From Tetracentron sinense (Eukaryota > Streptophyta > Magnoliopsida > Trochodendrales > Trochodendraceae), in NCBI GenBank assembly GCA_015143295.1, contig CM026570.1, positions 6,782,047 through 6,846,046 on the forward strand: 64,000 nt of DNA, written 5' to 3'. The position numbers were made by a program, and so were the translations under genes. Below the pieces are notes generated by a model that was given only the letters and a program-made list of their open reading frames with translations, ran no database searches and was not told the origin of the DNA. Positions 1 through 12,800 of the stretch are shown here, piece after piece. Every line of letters begins with the position of its first letter. Position 1 is the stretch's first letter.

Positions 1-631
1 GCGCACACATCTCTTCTTTTATAGCATACTTCCATCCTAGTTGAGAGAGTGCATATGCTAAACTGCGAGAGACAGACACAGAAGACAAAGTCAAGGCAAA
101 AGAGCGATACGAAGAAGATAAAGCATGGTAAGAGACAACATTCGAAATAGGATGCTGAGTATAGGCTCTAATACCTTTCTTAAGAGCAATAGGAATTTCA
201 GAGTCAACAATGTTAAGACTAGAATGAATTATATTACCTAGATCAGAAGAGGTCTTTTGGTGGGGCTCCTGAGGATCTTTCTGCCTTCTCTTGTATACTT
301 GCAATTCTTTGACTACGGGTTCACACCCCCCTGTCCACAATCGATGTCAGAAGAGAAAATAGGAGTATGATGAGAATATATCTCTTCACTGATGTTCTCA
401 CCCTGAAGAGATGTCTTCCTGACATAAAAATACTGAGTAGACTCAAAAAATGTAACATTCATAGAAACGAAAGACCGATGGGAAGGGAGATGATATCATT
501 TATACCCCTTCTTATGAGGAGCATACCCAAGAAAGATATAGCAAAGGGCCTTAAGATCGAGCTTTGTGTGATCAGAACGGGCAATATGCATAAAGCAAAT
601 ACAACCAAAGATCCGCAGGACTGCCAGAAAC

Positions 632-1634
632 CATGGTTTAAAATTTCAATACGTATCGACCGATACGGGCCGATACGTATCCTATTTGGAGCTATCCGAT
701 ACACTGGTACGCTGAAAAAAAAACCCCTGTATCGACCTCGTATTGGCCTGTATCGGGCTGATACGAGCCCGTCGGGAGATTTTTTAGTTAATTTTATTCT
801 CTCCTTATATATACATGAGGATCCACAGTACAGACCCAATACGCATAATTTATTTACAAAAAATATTATTTAATTAAATGGTTTTAAATTAATTTTACTT
901 AAGATATTTATATGTAAATAAAGTTAAAACCCCCATTTGAATTTAATAAAAATTATCCTGCATCCAAATTCCTGAAAAATAAAATGTCAATTTTCCGGTT
1001 CAAGAACAAAATCTTCTTTTTAGTGGCTTTTTAGGGATTATATGAAAATTTCAACTTTCAAATGGTAAGGTATTTCTCAAATATTAAAGAATTTCATAAA
1101 TTCTACTATATCAAAAAACTTACCAAAACTCAAAAGTTCGGCAAAAAAATTCTCATATTTTAGTTTTAAAAATATTTTCATCTAGAGGATTAAAAAGTCA
1201 ACTAACATGTAACAGTTCAACATTAAAAGATTCACATTCAGGCTTATAATTTATGGTTGTAATTCAATTCTTATTTAACTCATTGAATGTAAGGTTTTAA
1301 TATCTAGATTGTATTTCCTATGCTTGGTTAAGTGATATGATTTATATTTTCATACTTATTTTAGCAGCACGCACACCTTTTTTAACTAACACTAATATAA
1401 TTTTTAACTCTCATATGTGTGGGTATAAATATAGTTCGAAGCTTTTATTTAATTTATTTTTAACTTATATTTGCATTAAAAGAAATTTTATGCTAGGTAT
1501 GCAAGTTTTTCCTTACATACCCAAGCGTTTGTTAGTGTATCCTAATTTTTTATGTCGTATCCATCCGATACGCCGATACTTTTCCTATTTTGGACTTACT
1601 GATAAGGCATCCGATACATATATTTTGAACTATG
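632..1634. mobile_element. Non-autonomous hAT-like element, copy A, nested in the Copia
   Basis: The ends are inverted repeats: CATGGTTTAAAAT at the left and ATTTTGAACTATG at the right. They are flanked by an 8-bp target duplication with one mismatch, CCAGAAAC (624-631) and CCGGAAAC (1635-1642), which interrupts Copia coding sequence. Subterminal GATACGTATCG and CCGATACG motifs repeat near both ends. About 270 bp at the left and 300 bp at the right match the copy at 47830-48800, while the centres differ. An 8-bp duplication points to the hAT superfamily. No transposase was seen in this copy. Confidence 0.75.
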
Positions 1635-2894
1635 CCGGAAACAAAGGAGTGGAAGGAGATAACAAAGAAAAAGGGGATTGGAACTCCAAAATCCGGGAAG
1701 GCATTCGAATGCAGTAGTCAATACGGCATCAGACCATAAAAGTTTAGGCACATTCATAGCAAGCATAAGAGAATGAGTGACTTCCAACAGATGTCAGTTT
1801 TTTCGTTCAACCACACTATTTTGTTGAGGTGTGCCGGCACAAGAAGTCTGATGAATGATACCATGAGAATAAAAAAAAAGTAGTCAAACTAGTAGACATA
1901 TACTCTCCCCCATTATCTGAATGAAGTACTTTAATCAAGACATTAAACTGAGTGACAATTATAGTATGAAAAGAAGGAAAAACAGTGTCAAATTCACCCT
2001 TAGATTTCAGCATAATACCCATATAGTACGAGAAAAGTTATTCACAAATGTAACAAAATACTTAAAATCACTCGACGAAGTAACATGAGATGGTCCCCAT
2101 ACATCAGAATGCCCAAGAAAAAAAAAGGAATTGCATTTATTACCACTATAAGGATATGAAGTTCAACAATGTTTCGCAAATTCACATGTTTGACATTGAA
2201 AAGAGGAAAGCAAACTAGAAACATGTGGAAATAAATGCCTAAAAAGGGAAACAGAGGGGTGACCAAGACATCGATGTCATCGGAACAACTCCTCTGTGCT
2301 ACTAATACTCCGAACACCATGGGTATCTATTGGACCGATGAAGTAATGCAAGGCAAATGGTCTAGCAGATATAATCATCGCTCCTCATGGCCCGTATCAG
2401 TCATGTTCTTTGTTTCTAAGTAAACACACAGTGAGAAGGAAAAAAAGTGACTCTACAATTCAAAGTTTTTGTAATAGACTAATAGATAGAAAATTCAAGG
2501 TGAACTTAGGAACGTGAAGAACAGAGAAGAGGGACATAAAGGGTGTGATAGAAACACTCCCCTTACCTACAATGGATGATAATGTACCATCAACAATTTT
2601 AACTTTGATTCTACCAGAATCAATGAAGTAAGATGAAAAAAATGACATACTAGTCATATGATCATATGCTCCTGAATCAATAATCCAGGAGCAACTAAGA
2701 TCAGAATCAGATGCAATGAGAGCCGAGGGTGAGGTACCCGAGTAAGGGACGAAAGCGGCACTGGCAGTACTAAGAGTCTACAACTGTGACGTAAATCAGC
2801 GGAAGGCATCGATCTCATCTCTAGATAGAGCAATCGATCTTATCTTTAGATAGAGCAGGACTATCGAAAGGAGGTGCAACAGCAGGTACCAGAG

Positions 2895-3439
2895 GGTGGA
2901 GGATGGCTAATAGGTGTTATTTGTGTCTTCAAGCGGAAGAGTCTGTGGATCATTTGTTCTTCATTGTCCTATGATGTTTAGTATATGGGTCTATTTCCTC
3001 TCCTGCTTGGGGGTGGACAGGGTTTTTCCCTCTTCCTTTCACAACTTCTTATCTACTTGGTCTTTGGTTGGTGTGGATGAGGCTCGCGAGCTTCTATGGA
3101 CAGCTCTCCCTGGAACCATCTCATGGATGATTTGGAAAGAGAGGAACCTTAGAGTCTTTGAGGACGCCTCATCGTCTTATGCTCGTATTTGTGAGCGCAT
3201 TCGGTCGGTTGTATTGGAATGGGCGAGGCTCCATGGTTTAGGGGAGGAGATTAGGGAGGTGTTGTATTGACCTTTGTGCTTCTGACAAAGGAGGGATAGC
3301 AAGCCAAGTGTGTCTATTTGGCCTTGTTGAGTTTGAGTTTATGTGCTTGTAAACTCTTTATCCTTCTTTTGTCATCATGTACTAGATCAACTTTTTTCTT
3401 CATTAATATTTTCTCTTGATTACCAATAAAAAAAACCGT
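2895..3439 (+). mobile_element. 5'-truncated LINE (L1 type) 3' end
   Basis: The plus strand encodes the C-terminal zinc-binding region of plant L1 reverse transcriptase (ANRCYLCLQAEESVDHLF, one frameshift), then FLSCLGVDRVFPSSF and TISWMIWKERNLRVF to EIREVLY. It ends in an A-rich tail near 3428-3435. The perfect 11-bp sequence AGGTACCAGAG flanks it (2884-2894 and 3440-3450), as expected for target-primed insertion. It sits within the Copia gag region. Related 3' ends occur in the LINEs at 22213-26712 and 39830-40900. Confidence 0.85.
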
Positions 3440-4559
3440 AGGTACCAGAGTTGTGGAGGTAACTGAGTGTGTACTTGAATTTCCTCCAAATCGTCTGTCT
3501 CTGTCTCCTTGTCCACTAGCAGAAGGGCCTCATAGAGGAGGGCGACCATGTAAGTCCCAACAAGTGTCTCTTGTATGGTGGGTACGCCCATAGTGATCAC
3601 CCTTAAGTTTATCTCGTTCTTCAGTAGAAGAACCAGAGGGTCTAAAACGACCACCTCCTCGGCCACGACGACCACCACCACTCTTGCCTCCCTTCTAGAA
3701 TGAGGAGGCTAATGCAGATCTATCAAGTATAGGAGGTTAGAGTATAACACTCCGACGATGCTCCTCACGATGTAAGTAGGCATAGACCTCGGTGGGAGGT
3801 GGGACTGGATCTTTGTCAAGAATCTGAACCCATATTTGTTCATAATCCATATTCAACCTGGCAAATAACTCAAATACGCGGTTATGTTCAACCAATTTCT
3901 TATACTCAGCTGCATCATCAGGACACTTAGCCTTGAAGGTCTGATAATGATCCAACTCTTTCAAGAGACGACGAAGAATGGAATAATATGTGAGAATAGA
4001 CATATCCCCCTACTTTAGTTGCCAAATACTCTGACGTAACTCATAAACTCGGGCAACACCTCTAATCTTAGAATAGTTATGTGTCACGGCATCTCATATA
4101 TCATGCGCGGAAGGAAGAAATAATTAAGCACTACTAATATCTGGCTGCATAGAGGAAGAATGCACCAAAATGCTGGTGGCTCGTATCCCAAATATTTGTG
4201 GTAGGTAGCACAAATCCTGTCTAGTCAGTTTTTTATCGGAACCTAGAGATAATATATCATAATTGAGAAAAAAGAATACAAGAAGGTTCATAAGGCCATG
4301 AACCCAAGAGAGTAAGCGCATATAAACAACAAAGGATAATAAATCAGGAAATGCTACAAGAGCGGCAAGCACAACCCTTGCTTAGCCGATCAAGACCATA
4401 GACCTCCCAAATCAATAGGCACACATCTAATGGCGCACAATGTAGATTCATTACCTTTGATCCTAGCTACAATCCCCTCCATAGGAAGGGAGATGTTATC
4501 AAACGCTCCTCCTCATATTACGTCATTCTATTATGTTATAAGTCATAACTTCGATTAAG

Positions 4560-4840
4560 TCGTGTGTTATCAAATATTTTCTAACTAAGTCCATCCATGT
4601 CATTTTTGGGCTTCCCTCCCCTTTTTAGAGTTTTCAACTTACATCAATTCGGTTCTTACTAGAGCTGTTAGTGGTATTCGCTGAACATGTCTAAATCATC
4701 TCAATCAACTCTCTTATTTTATCACCTATTAGAGCTACTTCCAGATTCTCTCGAATGTGCTCATTTCTGCTCTTGCTACTCTTTGAACTGCATTGCTTGT
4801 CCCAAGCTTTTATAAAGGAGGGTTGCACTTTAGATAGCAA
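4560..4840 (-). mobile_element. Possible RTE-type LINE 3' coding fragment
   Basis: The complement resembles the C-terminal tail common to plant RTE-like LINE ORFs (pattern RNEHIR...VAP...KIRE...RWFGHV). It contains many stops and substitutions. A similar stretch occurs at 20690-20960. No ends or target duplication are visible. The call rests on remembered family pattern only. Confidence 0.35.
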
Positions 4841-5876
4841 CCAGCGTAGAAAAAAAAGCCTGCTAAATTCTATGACAGGTTCATGAATATGCCACTAAGA
4901 TTACAAATACTTTCATCCCTTGAAACAGTTTTAACAATAATTTAAGTATTTAACACATGTTATTTATCAATAAAAGTCAACTACTACAAAGAATTTGGTT
5001 TCCTATCATCAGGGTCAAATCTGTTCATAAAACAAATTGTAAAAGGATGGTTTCTTTGTCCTCTCCTTTTTCCTCGAGAGAATTGTTATTAAGCTCAATT
5101 TTGATTAATGTTCCCTAAGCAATCTAGGTCCATCAGTATGGGTGGAATTCTTTGCGATTATGAGGGTAGAATTATTCTAGTGTTCTCAGCCCCCTTGTGA
5201 TAGTTAGATTCATATCATTCTTCTTCAAGCCTCAAAATAGAATTGGATTTGAACCTCATGAATTTAGTGGTTCAAGGGAGTCAAGCAACACCAAGTGTAC
5301 TTCAGAAAGAAAAAAAAAGGTTAAGAACAATTGAACAGTATTGCATAATAAACCATATTTGTGACTTGTGAGATTGACCATTTCGTTCTCTATTGTCTCA
5401 AGGTCAGGCTAATGACAAGGCAGATCTCCTTGCCAAAGGATGCGTTTATAGGTTTAATTATATTCTGGGGCTGATTTGGATTTGTAACCTTTATGTTCTC
5501 TGTCTCTTCTTGTTTGTTCTCCTTTTACCTCCATTTCTTTTATCTTTAATTGATACAAAGCCATCAGGGTAAAAAAATTTTTGGTTAATTATTGTACAGA
5601 GTTGGTCTGTTAATTCACGGATTTGGATTTTAGCTTGGGATAGCAGAATCATCTGAATGCAGGACAAAAGATGTGTACCGAAACTAACACAATATCTCTT
5701 TAGATCTGGATTGCCTGATTTTGGGGGCTTGTGAAGTTGTAGTACCGTTCCAAGTGAATAGTTCCAGTAATCAGAGTCTAAACTCTTTGTCAGATCTGTA
5801 AAGTTGCATGGGCAAACTGAAACAACCTAATGGTGTGATTGACTAGAACATCTCTATCCTCAAAGAGTTAAAATGG
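4841..5876. other. Intron sequence without recognisable feature
   Basis: AT-rich DNA between the Copia remnant and the (AT)n tract, inside the long SPLAYED-like intron. No coding stretch matching the upstream helicase exons was found here or anywhere in 1-6813, so those exons should lie left of the window. Confidence 0.6.
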
Positions 5877-5898
5877 ATATATATATATATATATATAT
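5877..5898. repeat. (AT)n microsatellite
   Basis: About 11 AT units. The hAT-like element at 5899-6375 inserted into it, so its apparent target duplication ATATATAT is low-complexity. Confidence 0.9.
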
Positions 5899-6375
5899 CA
5901 ATATTTTAAAACGTGAAGGCGTGAGGCGAGGTGTTAGGACCTCAAGATGCATGGTGTTTAAGCCTTGAGGCATAAGCCTTACAAGAAAGCTTCGTGCTCT
6001 CTCATTTTAACAAATAAATAAAATATTAAAAATTGTAAAAATATTTAAAAAGTTAATGTATAGTATATATACATATTTGTATTCGTGTACATTGTGTGTT
6101 CATGTGGCGCACTCGTAAACATATAAAATATTATATAAATTAGTTAAAACAAATAACAAATTAAAAAATAACAACATTTAAGTCTCAGTTGTGGTTAGGA
6201 ACCTAATTTTAGTTGATGTATAAGATGTACGTCATAGACGTAAAAAGATCTTCAAAGCATGAGGCGTATGCCTCATGGGGTTTCAGCCTTATGGTTGAGC
6301 CTCAAGGTGTTTTCCTTAAGCCCCGCCCCGAGGTGAGCCTCAAGGCGTAAGCCTCACACACTTTTTAAAACACTG
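5899..6375. mobile_element. hAT-type MITE rich in GGCGTGAGGC/GCCTCAAGGCG motifs
   Basis: The left end CAATATTTTAAAACGTG pairs with the right end CACTTTTTAAAACACTG. Subterminal repeats of GCGTGAGGC and GCCTCAAGG point inward. Flanks are ATATATAT on both sides (5891-5898, 6376-6383), consistent with an 8-bp hAT duplication but weak evidence inside an (AT)n tract. No coding capacity. Confidence 0.6.
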
Positions 6376-6383
6376 ATATATAT

Positions 6384-6813
6384 TGTGTATGTATGTAACT
6401 GGAAAGATTTACTACTACATGGAAATTTTGTCGTGAATAGTCAGGTATAGCAATTTGTTTGCAGAAAGGCCCTCTACTTCAAGTCGTCCCTAACTTTTAT
6501 TTTTTATATAAAATCTTATTTTATCCATAAAAGACGATGTCTCATCCTTTTGTAACAATTGAGTGATATTAATGTTCAATCTTGAAACATTAATACATAG
6601 AAAAGTATTGGAGCAATAAGTAAATCGCACATAAAGGAAATATAATTTTTTGACGCTATCATTGTACATTATATATATGATGTCCGTGCCAGTTTTCTAT
6701 AACTTTATGGTATATTAGATTCCTAGATTCAAACGTCTTTTTTTAAAAATATGGTGTGTTTGCCATGGATTTGTGGTTGCTGAATTATCTTAAACTACTA
6801 TTGTTGTAATAAG
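6384..6813. other. End of the long intron
   Basis: AT-rich intron DNA ending in the acceptor TTGTAATAAG at 6813. Nothing else was recognised. Confidence 0.6.
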
Positions 6814-9800
6814 GTTCGGACCGTGGAGGAACAAGTCAGAGCTGCAGCTGAGCACAAACTGGGAGTTGCTAATCAGAGCATTACTGCTGGTTTTTTTGAC
6901 AATAATACAAGGTTAATTGTGTTCTTGTGAATAAAGATCATGCCTAAAAGATATCTGAGCACTTCAAAAGTATCTCTATCTGACTTGTACTGAAAAGATC
7001 TACTATAATTCTATCACAGTGCAGAAGATCGAAGGGAATATTTGGAGTCCCTCCTGCGGGAATGTAAGAAAGAAGAAGCTGCATCTGTTTTAGATGATGA
7101 TGCTCTCAATGATATCTTAGCTCGCAGGTAAATCCGCTCTGGTATTCCTTATTTTTTATCTGGCTCTTTCTGGTTTATATTTGTGGTTTATTCATGCTGG
7201 GACAATAAGAAGCCCTTCTCCCTCTTGCATGTACATTGCCTACATTAAGGTTGTTGAGACTTGAGACCAACCATTCAGTAGGTGTGACTAAGGAAATTTT
7301 CTAGGTCAAAATACCTGAATGGATGAATGCAACTATGCATTCTATAGACCATTTTTTTGGCCATCATCCATACTTCTTAGTTTGAAATTATTCAACAAAC
7401 CATATGTTTAGGGTTATCTGCATAGCTTTGTTTCAGCCAGGTAATTTTTTAGGTGATTTCCATTGTACCACATGCTGTGTATATGGTATAGGCAACACGA
7501 TACACGAACTTCTAGATGTTATAGGCAACGAGGACTTCTTGATGTTTCATATTCATGTGGTTGTTCTTCCATAGCATTCTAATGTCACCTACTCTATATG
7601 ATAAGAAAACTGTTCCTTGTTTCTGGTGTGTTCTCATCAAATTGAATCTTGCATGTTCTTTTGTACTTTGGCAGTGAGTCGGAAATCGATATATTTGAAT
7701 CGATTGACAAACAAAGGCGGGAAGAAGAGATGGTATGGACATTTGTGTTTTTCTTCATAGACTTTCTTACCCTGCATCACTAACCTTGGATTTACAGCTT
7801 TCTGTTATTCTAATGGAGTGACTTATTGCAACTACTAATATTTACAGGCAGCATGGCAGAAGTTGGTACAAACACATGATAAAGATGTCTCCGACCCTTT
7901 AACCCAGATGCCTCCTCGTCTTGTAACAGATGATGACTTGAAGGCCTTATATAAGGCTATGCAGATATATGAAGCATCTAATGTAGGAGAAAAGCGGAAG
8001 AGTGGGTATGTCGGGGGGCTTGATACCCAACACTATGGACGGGGAAAACGAGCTAGAGAGGTTGGCTAACTATTTTTTGTTTCTTATAGCCAAAGCAAGT
8101 GCATCGTTTGATAGTCTGTAGTTATTGTATGGTTCCTTATTTTTTTAAAATTCCTCAGGTACGCTCCTATGAAGATCAATGGACAGAAGAAGAATTTGAA
8201 AAGTTGTGTCAAGCTGACTCTCCTGAATCCCCTAAATCCCCTAAATCCAAGGAAGGAGCGGAGGACTCGAGTGTGGCAACTGATGCCAGTGGGATGGCCA
8301 TGGTGAATACAGAACAACCGGCTCCACCATCACCATGCCCACCATCACTGCCGCCGCCACCAGTACCACCACTACCACAACTACCACCAGTACCACCACC
8401 ACCACAACTACCACCACCACTACCACCACAACTACCACCACCACCACAACTACCACCACCACTACCACCACAACTACCACCGCCACCATCCATAGAGCCA
8501 CTGCCACCATCAGGGAGAGGGCTACCACCGCCATCTAGACGTGGGCGTGGCAGGCCAAAAAAAGCGACTCCGGATATCTCTCCTTCGGTGGTTCTTCCTT
8601 CACCTCCTAAAACTATCAGCAAACTGGATATGGGATCACAGGGGAAAATCATTCCGAGCTCTACAACTGCCCCTGGGCCTGATTCTTTTAGTGGTTCTAT
8701 CACTGCCAAGGGTCTGAGTGGAACCACACAACATGTGTTCAGTGTGGGGACAGCTCCTGGTACTCTAACCACCACTTCTGGCCCTTCTGTACCCATGCAC
8801 ATTAAGGGACAAAGTCGGAGGACTCACAATGGAGTAGAAGCACCCCGACGTCGGGGAAAGAAACAAGGTTTTGGGTTACCTGCTGTTGTTCCTGAAATTA
8901 ATCTAATTTCAAAAATGTCCAAGGAAAGAGGTGTGACATCAGATGGCTTTCCAACTTCTTTTGCCCAAGATGAACAAAAGGTTGTAAGTAGACCATCTGG
9001 ATCTCCAAATACACCTATTGTCATCGGTCCAGAAATCAACCCAATATCAAGTACTCCAAAGGAAATAGGCATTGCATCAGATGGTTCTCCAAATTCTGCT
9101 TTTACTCAAGACCAGCAAAAGGTAGTAAGTAAACCATCTGGAACTTCAAATGCACCTACGATTGTTAGTTTTGAGGTTAATCCGATCTCAGGAAAGCAAA
9201 AAATGGTCGAGTTGGTTCCAGTTCGAGCTTCAATCCCATCCTTGGTTCAAGATAGATATAAGAGTGCAGTGCCTGGCCTGGACAAAAAGGAAAATGTGAG
9301 AGGAGTCTCTGTTTCTGAGACCAAAGCAGATCTTTCTCAAAATACTTCAACAGCACAAACAGATCGGATATCCTCTGTAGAGTCAAAAAAGACTGATGGC
9401 ATGAAGGTCAGTGCGCTGTGTGCTGCGCAAGAGCACAAGATTGACCAATCATCTATGCCTGTGATTTCTGCACTGGCACAAGATCTGAGAGAGCGGAGAT
9501 CCCTCAGAATAGGGTCCATGGATGTGATGCAAGATATGAAGAAAACATTAGCTGAAAATCCAGGATCAGCTTCTGTCCAAAGCGTCCAGAAAGCCAGACC
9601 TGGTTTTGATGCCGTAAATTCAGGATCTCCAAGTAGTTCAAAGGGTGGCGTGGCTGTTCGTTTGGACCTTCCTGGGGCCAAATCAGTTGAATTTGTTTCA
9701 CGCCAAGACAATGTCCGTATCGGCAATGCTCCAGGTATGAGCTCCCAAGACATGAAGAACGAAAAACCATCAGTCTCAGCCTCCTGTCAAGTGAAATCCT

Positions 9801-12800
9801 CTGCTGAGAAAGATAAGAGCAAACTACCTGCTCCCGTTAAGCGGGGTACCAAAAAGAAAGACATGAGAGTTCCCAATAATAAGCAAGCTGCTTTTGCAAT
9901 GAAGAGCTCGAACACCGTTGAGACCGCAGCACCCACATCTCATGCTTACCCAGTTAGCTCATTGGTAGCATATAATGAAAAGAGTACTGCAAAAGCCATC
10001 ATGACAACAGATAAACAAGAGATTGATGCTAAGAAACTGAGAAATGTTACCTCTGGTAAAGTTTGTGACAGCTGCCCTGATATAATATCTGTCCAGAAGC
10101 CAAAATTTGAGAAATCAAATGTTTCCTCCCAAATCAAGCAGCAGTTGGGCAAGTCAAGATTGCCGAATATTGCTGCCAAATCCATGGAGAGGAACCCTGT
10201 ATGTACAGAAACCAATGAAGTCAAACCACTTCAGTCCAAGGATGAAAAGTCTTCACTTGAATTTAAGTTATCTCAAACCTCTGCAGATCCTGTCTCGTCC
10301 ATAGAACAAACTCAAGCCGGTGGGAAGCAAGTTATATCTTCTCTTATGGAATCGCACCTGTTAGAAATGAATGACAGGGAGTCTTTGGGGAGTAAAGACA
10401 CCAACATGACAGGTAGGCAAGAGATTAATGTGCAGGAACTGACAAACATTACATTGGAACAAGATTCTAATATCCTTCCTCCAAATATTTCAGCCGGACA
10501 GCAGCCAGACTCAACTGAGAAATCAGATTGTTCTGCTGAAGAAAATCTGCCATCAGGTTCGTCAATAGTGCATGAGAACGCTGCCAGCTCCATGGATAAG
10601 AGTTCTGAATGTATAGAAGTTGATGTGCCACTAAAATTAAAAGCTGAAGTCTTGCCATCCAAGATTGGATTATCTCAAACCTTTGCAGGCCCAGTCTCAT
10701 CCTTCAGACAAACTCAAGCTGGTGACATAAATGATGTTGCTTCTGTAATGGAGGTTTCATTTGGAACGCGCTCACCAGAAACTAAAACTGGGAAGCTCGT
10801 GGGGAGTAAAGCCGGGGGCACCCCAACTGTACCTGTAACAAGTAAAATCTTCACTGAAGAGAGTCAAGGGACCGTGGCCCATCTTTCGGAGCACAAGAAG
10901 TTTGCCACTTTGTCATCCTTGGAAACTGTATCTCCAGTTTCTAACCTGCCAATTCCAAGATATGAAAATCAATCTGCTAAAGAAGGTGCTGCAAAAGCAC
11001 AAGAGGATGGAGATTCAGTCCTGAATAATGCCCTCAAATCAAAGCCTGAAGATGCTTCATCATTGTTAGGTGATGGGGTGGTTAACACTGTGCCTATGGT
11101 TCCTGTGCATCATACTGCATCTGCTCTCATTCCTGAACTGAAGGGTAAAACTAAGGTTTGCGAACCCGAAAGCAAGCTCTCTTCTGAATCTGTTGAAAAT
11201 TTGACTGATACTAGAGAACTTTGCGAAGGTAATTCTACAACAGGGGAAACTCAAGAGATTGCTCGTTCTGTTCCTGTTGGTGCCTGCCAAAAGGATGATG
11301 TTCCTTGTGATAAATCACGTCCTCCTGATGGGGATCCAAGTGGTTGTTGTATGAGTGCTTCTAGCATTCAAATGGATACACCTTTGGAGTCTAAATGTGC
11401 AGAGGAGTTTCCTGTAATGACCGAGAGCAAAGAGTCTCCACAATCTTCTCTTCTTGATGTCAACTTCGGGCCTGATTGTGCTACTAATATCACAAAACAA
11501 TTTGGTACCCAATCTAATTTTGCAACAGGAGACCTTCGATTAGTTGAATCTTCTCGATCAATGGATCAAATTATGGAAGACATGCCAGCTTCTGAAGCAG
11601 TGATTGGTCACTCCAATGAAGTTTGTTATGCTCAACCAGCCAAAAACCAGGCTGCTTTGGAAATAAAACCAGCCATGCCTGTTGTTGTGGAGGACCCAGA
11701 TAAGCAAGTTAATATATGTGGTGAAGTAGAGCAGAGCTTAACTCCTGAAGTTGGCGGTGTTTCTACCTCAGACTTCTCTGAATCAGCTGGCATTCTATCT
11801 CATAAAAATGGGTTTGAACCCAACCAATGTGCATCTATTTCTGAGGTTGCTAAGTTTGCATTGGAGGAAGAGCCAAAAATATATTCTACTGTTAATGAAG
11901 TGGCACAAGATGCCACTTCTGCCACTTGCACAGTTTCTGAAAATTCTGAGAAACTCGATGCTGGTATCACACATGGGCTGAGTGAAGTTCTTGATTTACC
12001 TACTCCTTCCCCAACTGTATCTGGTTCTGAGCAGCTACTTCAACCAGATGAGAGAATTGTTGATGCTTCAAGTAACCATTGTGCAGCTGATGATTCTGTA
12101 GATCCTGTAAATCTAGAGAACAAAGATGATCCTAAAAAACTTGAAGGCACTACTGTACTTTGTCAGAGTGAAGTACCAAACCTCCCTAATATTTTCCCTT
12201 CTGTACTTGCATGTTGCCAGGTTCCTCAAGCAGATGAACAGATACCTGATCTTCCTCCTACTGATTCTGTAGATTCCATGATTCCAGAGAATGTGGGAAA
12301 AGCATATGAAATGGATAGCACCATTGTACTTGGTCAGAGTGAAGGACCTGATCTACATAATACTGCCTCAACTGTATGTGCATACGTCCAGACTTCTCAA
12401 GCAGATGAGCAGATTCCTGATCCTTCTAGAATCCATCATGCAGTTGATGAATCTGTAGGTTCTGTGGGTTCAGAGAGTTCAGAGAAAGCATACAATTCTA
12501 ACGAACCTCTCCACACCACCATACCTGTTATGAGTGAAGCATCTGATCATCCTGCTACTGCCTCAAATATTTGTACATTTACCCAGACCCAATCAGATCG
12601 GCAGTTTCCAAATTCCTTCAGTACCCACATCGCCGGTGACAATTCTGAAGGTTCAAGTTATCCAGAAAAGGCAGATGATTTTGTTGGAGTATGTGAATTT
12701 GTGGGTACAGATCATCCTGGTATTGTTACTTTGCATGGGTTTTCCCCTGATGAGGACAAGGTGCATGGGCATGCTTTTCATTCTACTGATATTGGGATTG

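Larger units (their letters stand above)
1..4440 (-). mobile_element. Ty1/Copia LTR-retrotransposon remnant, antisense inside a gene intron, truncated by the window edge
   Basis: Read on the minus strand, Copia polyprotein parts appear in order at falling coordinates. A UBN2-type gag lies at 4372-3737. A decayed zinc knuckle lies near 3610-3540, with the first Cys pair lost. The retropepsin motif IIDSGA lies near 2680-2660, followed by the gag-pre-integrase block to 2460. Integrase core pieces lie at 2320-1816 and at 1787-1690 (PKLLWSDAV). The linker KLDLKALCYIFLGYAPHKKG lies at 590-500, and the start of the reverse-transcriptase region lies at 260-1. Frames are broken by stops and shifts, so the element is dead. 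It is split by a hAT-like element (632-1634) and a LINE (2895-3439). The rest of RT, RNase H and the LTRs were not seen. Family assignment rests on domain order and motifs. Confidence 0.85.

Noticed and set aside
8209..8802. 197-codon Gly-rich open frame on the minus strand
   Set aside because: It is the antisense shadow of the CCA-repeat proline tract; the plus-strand SPLAYED frame explains the region.
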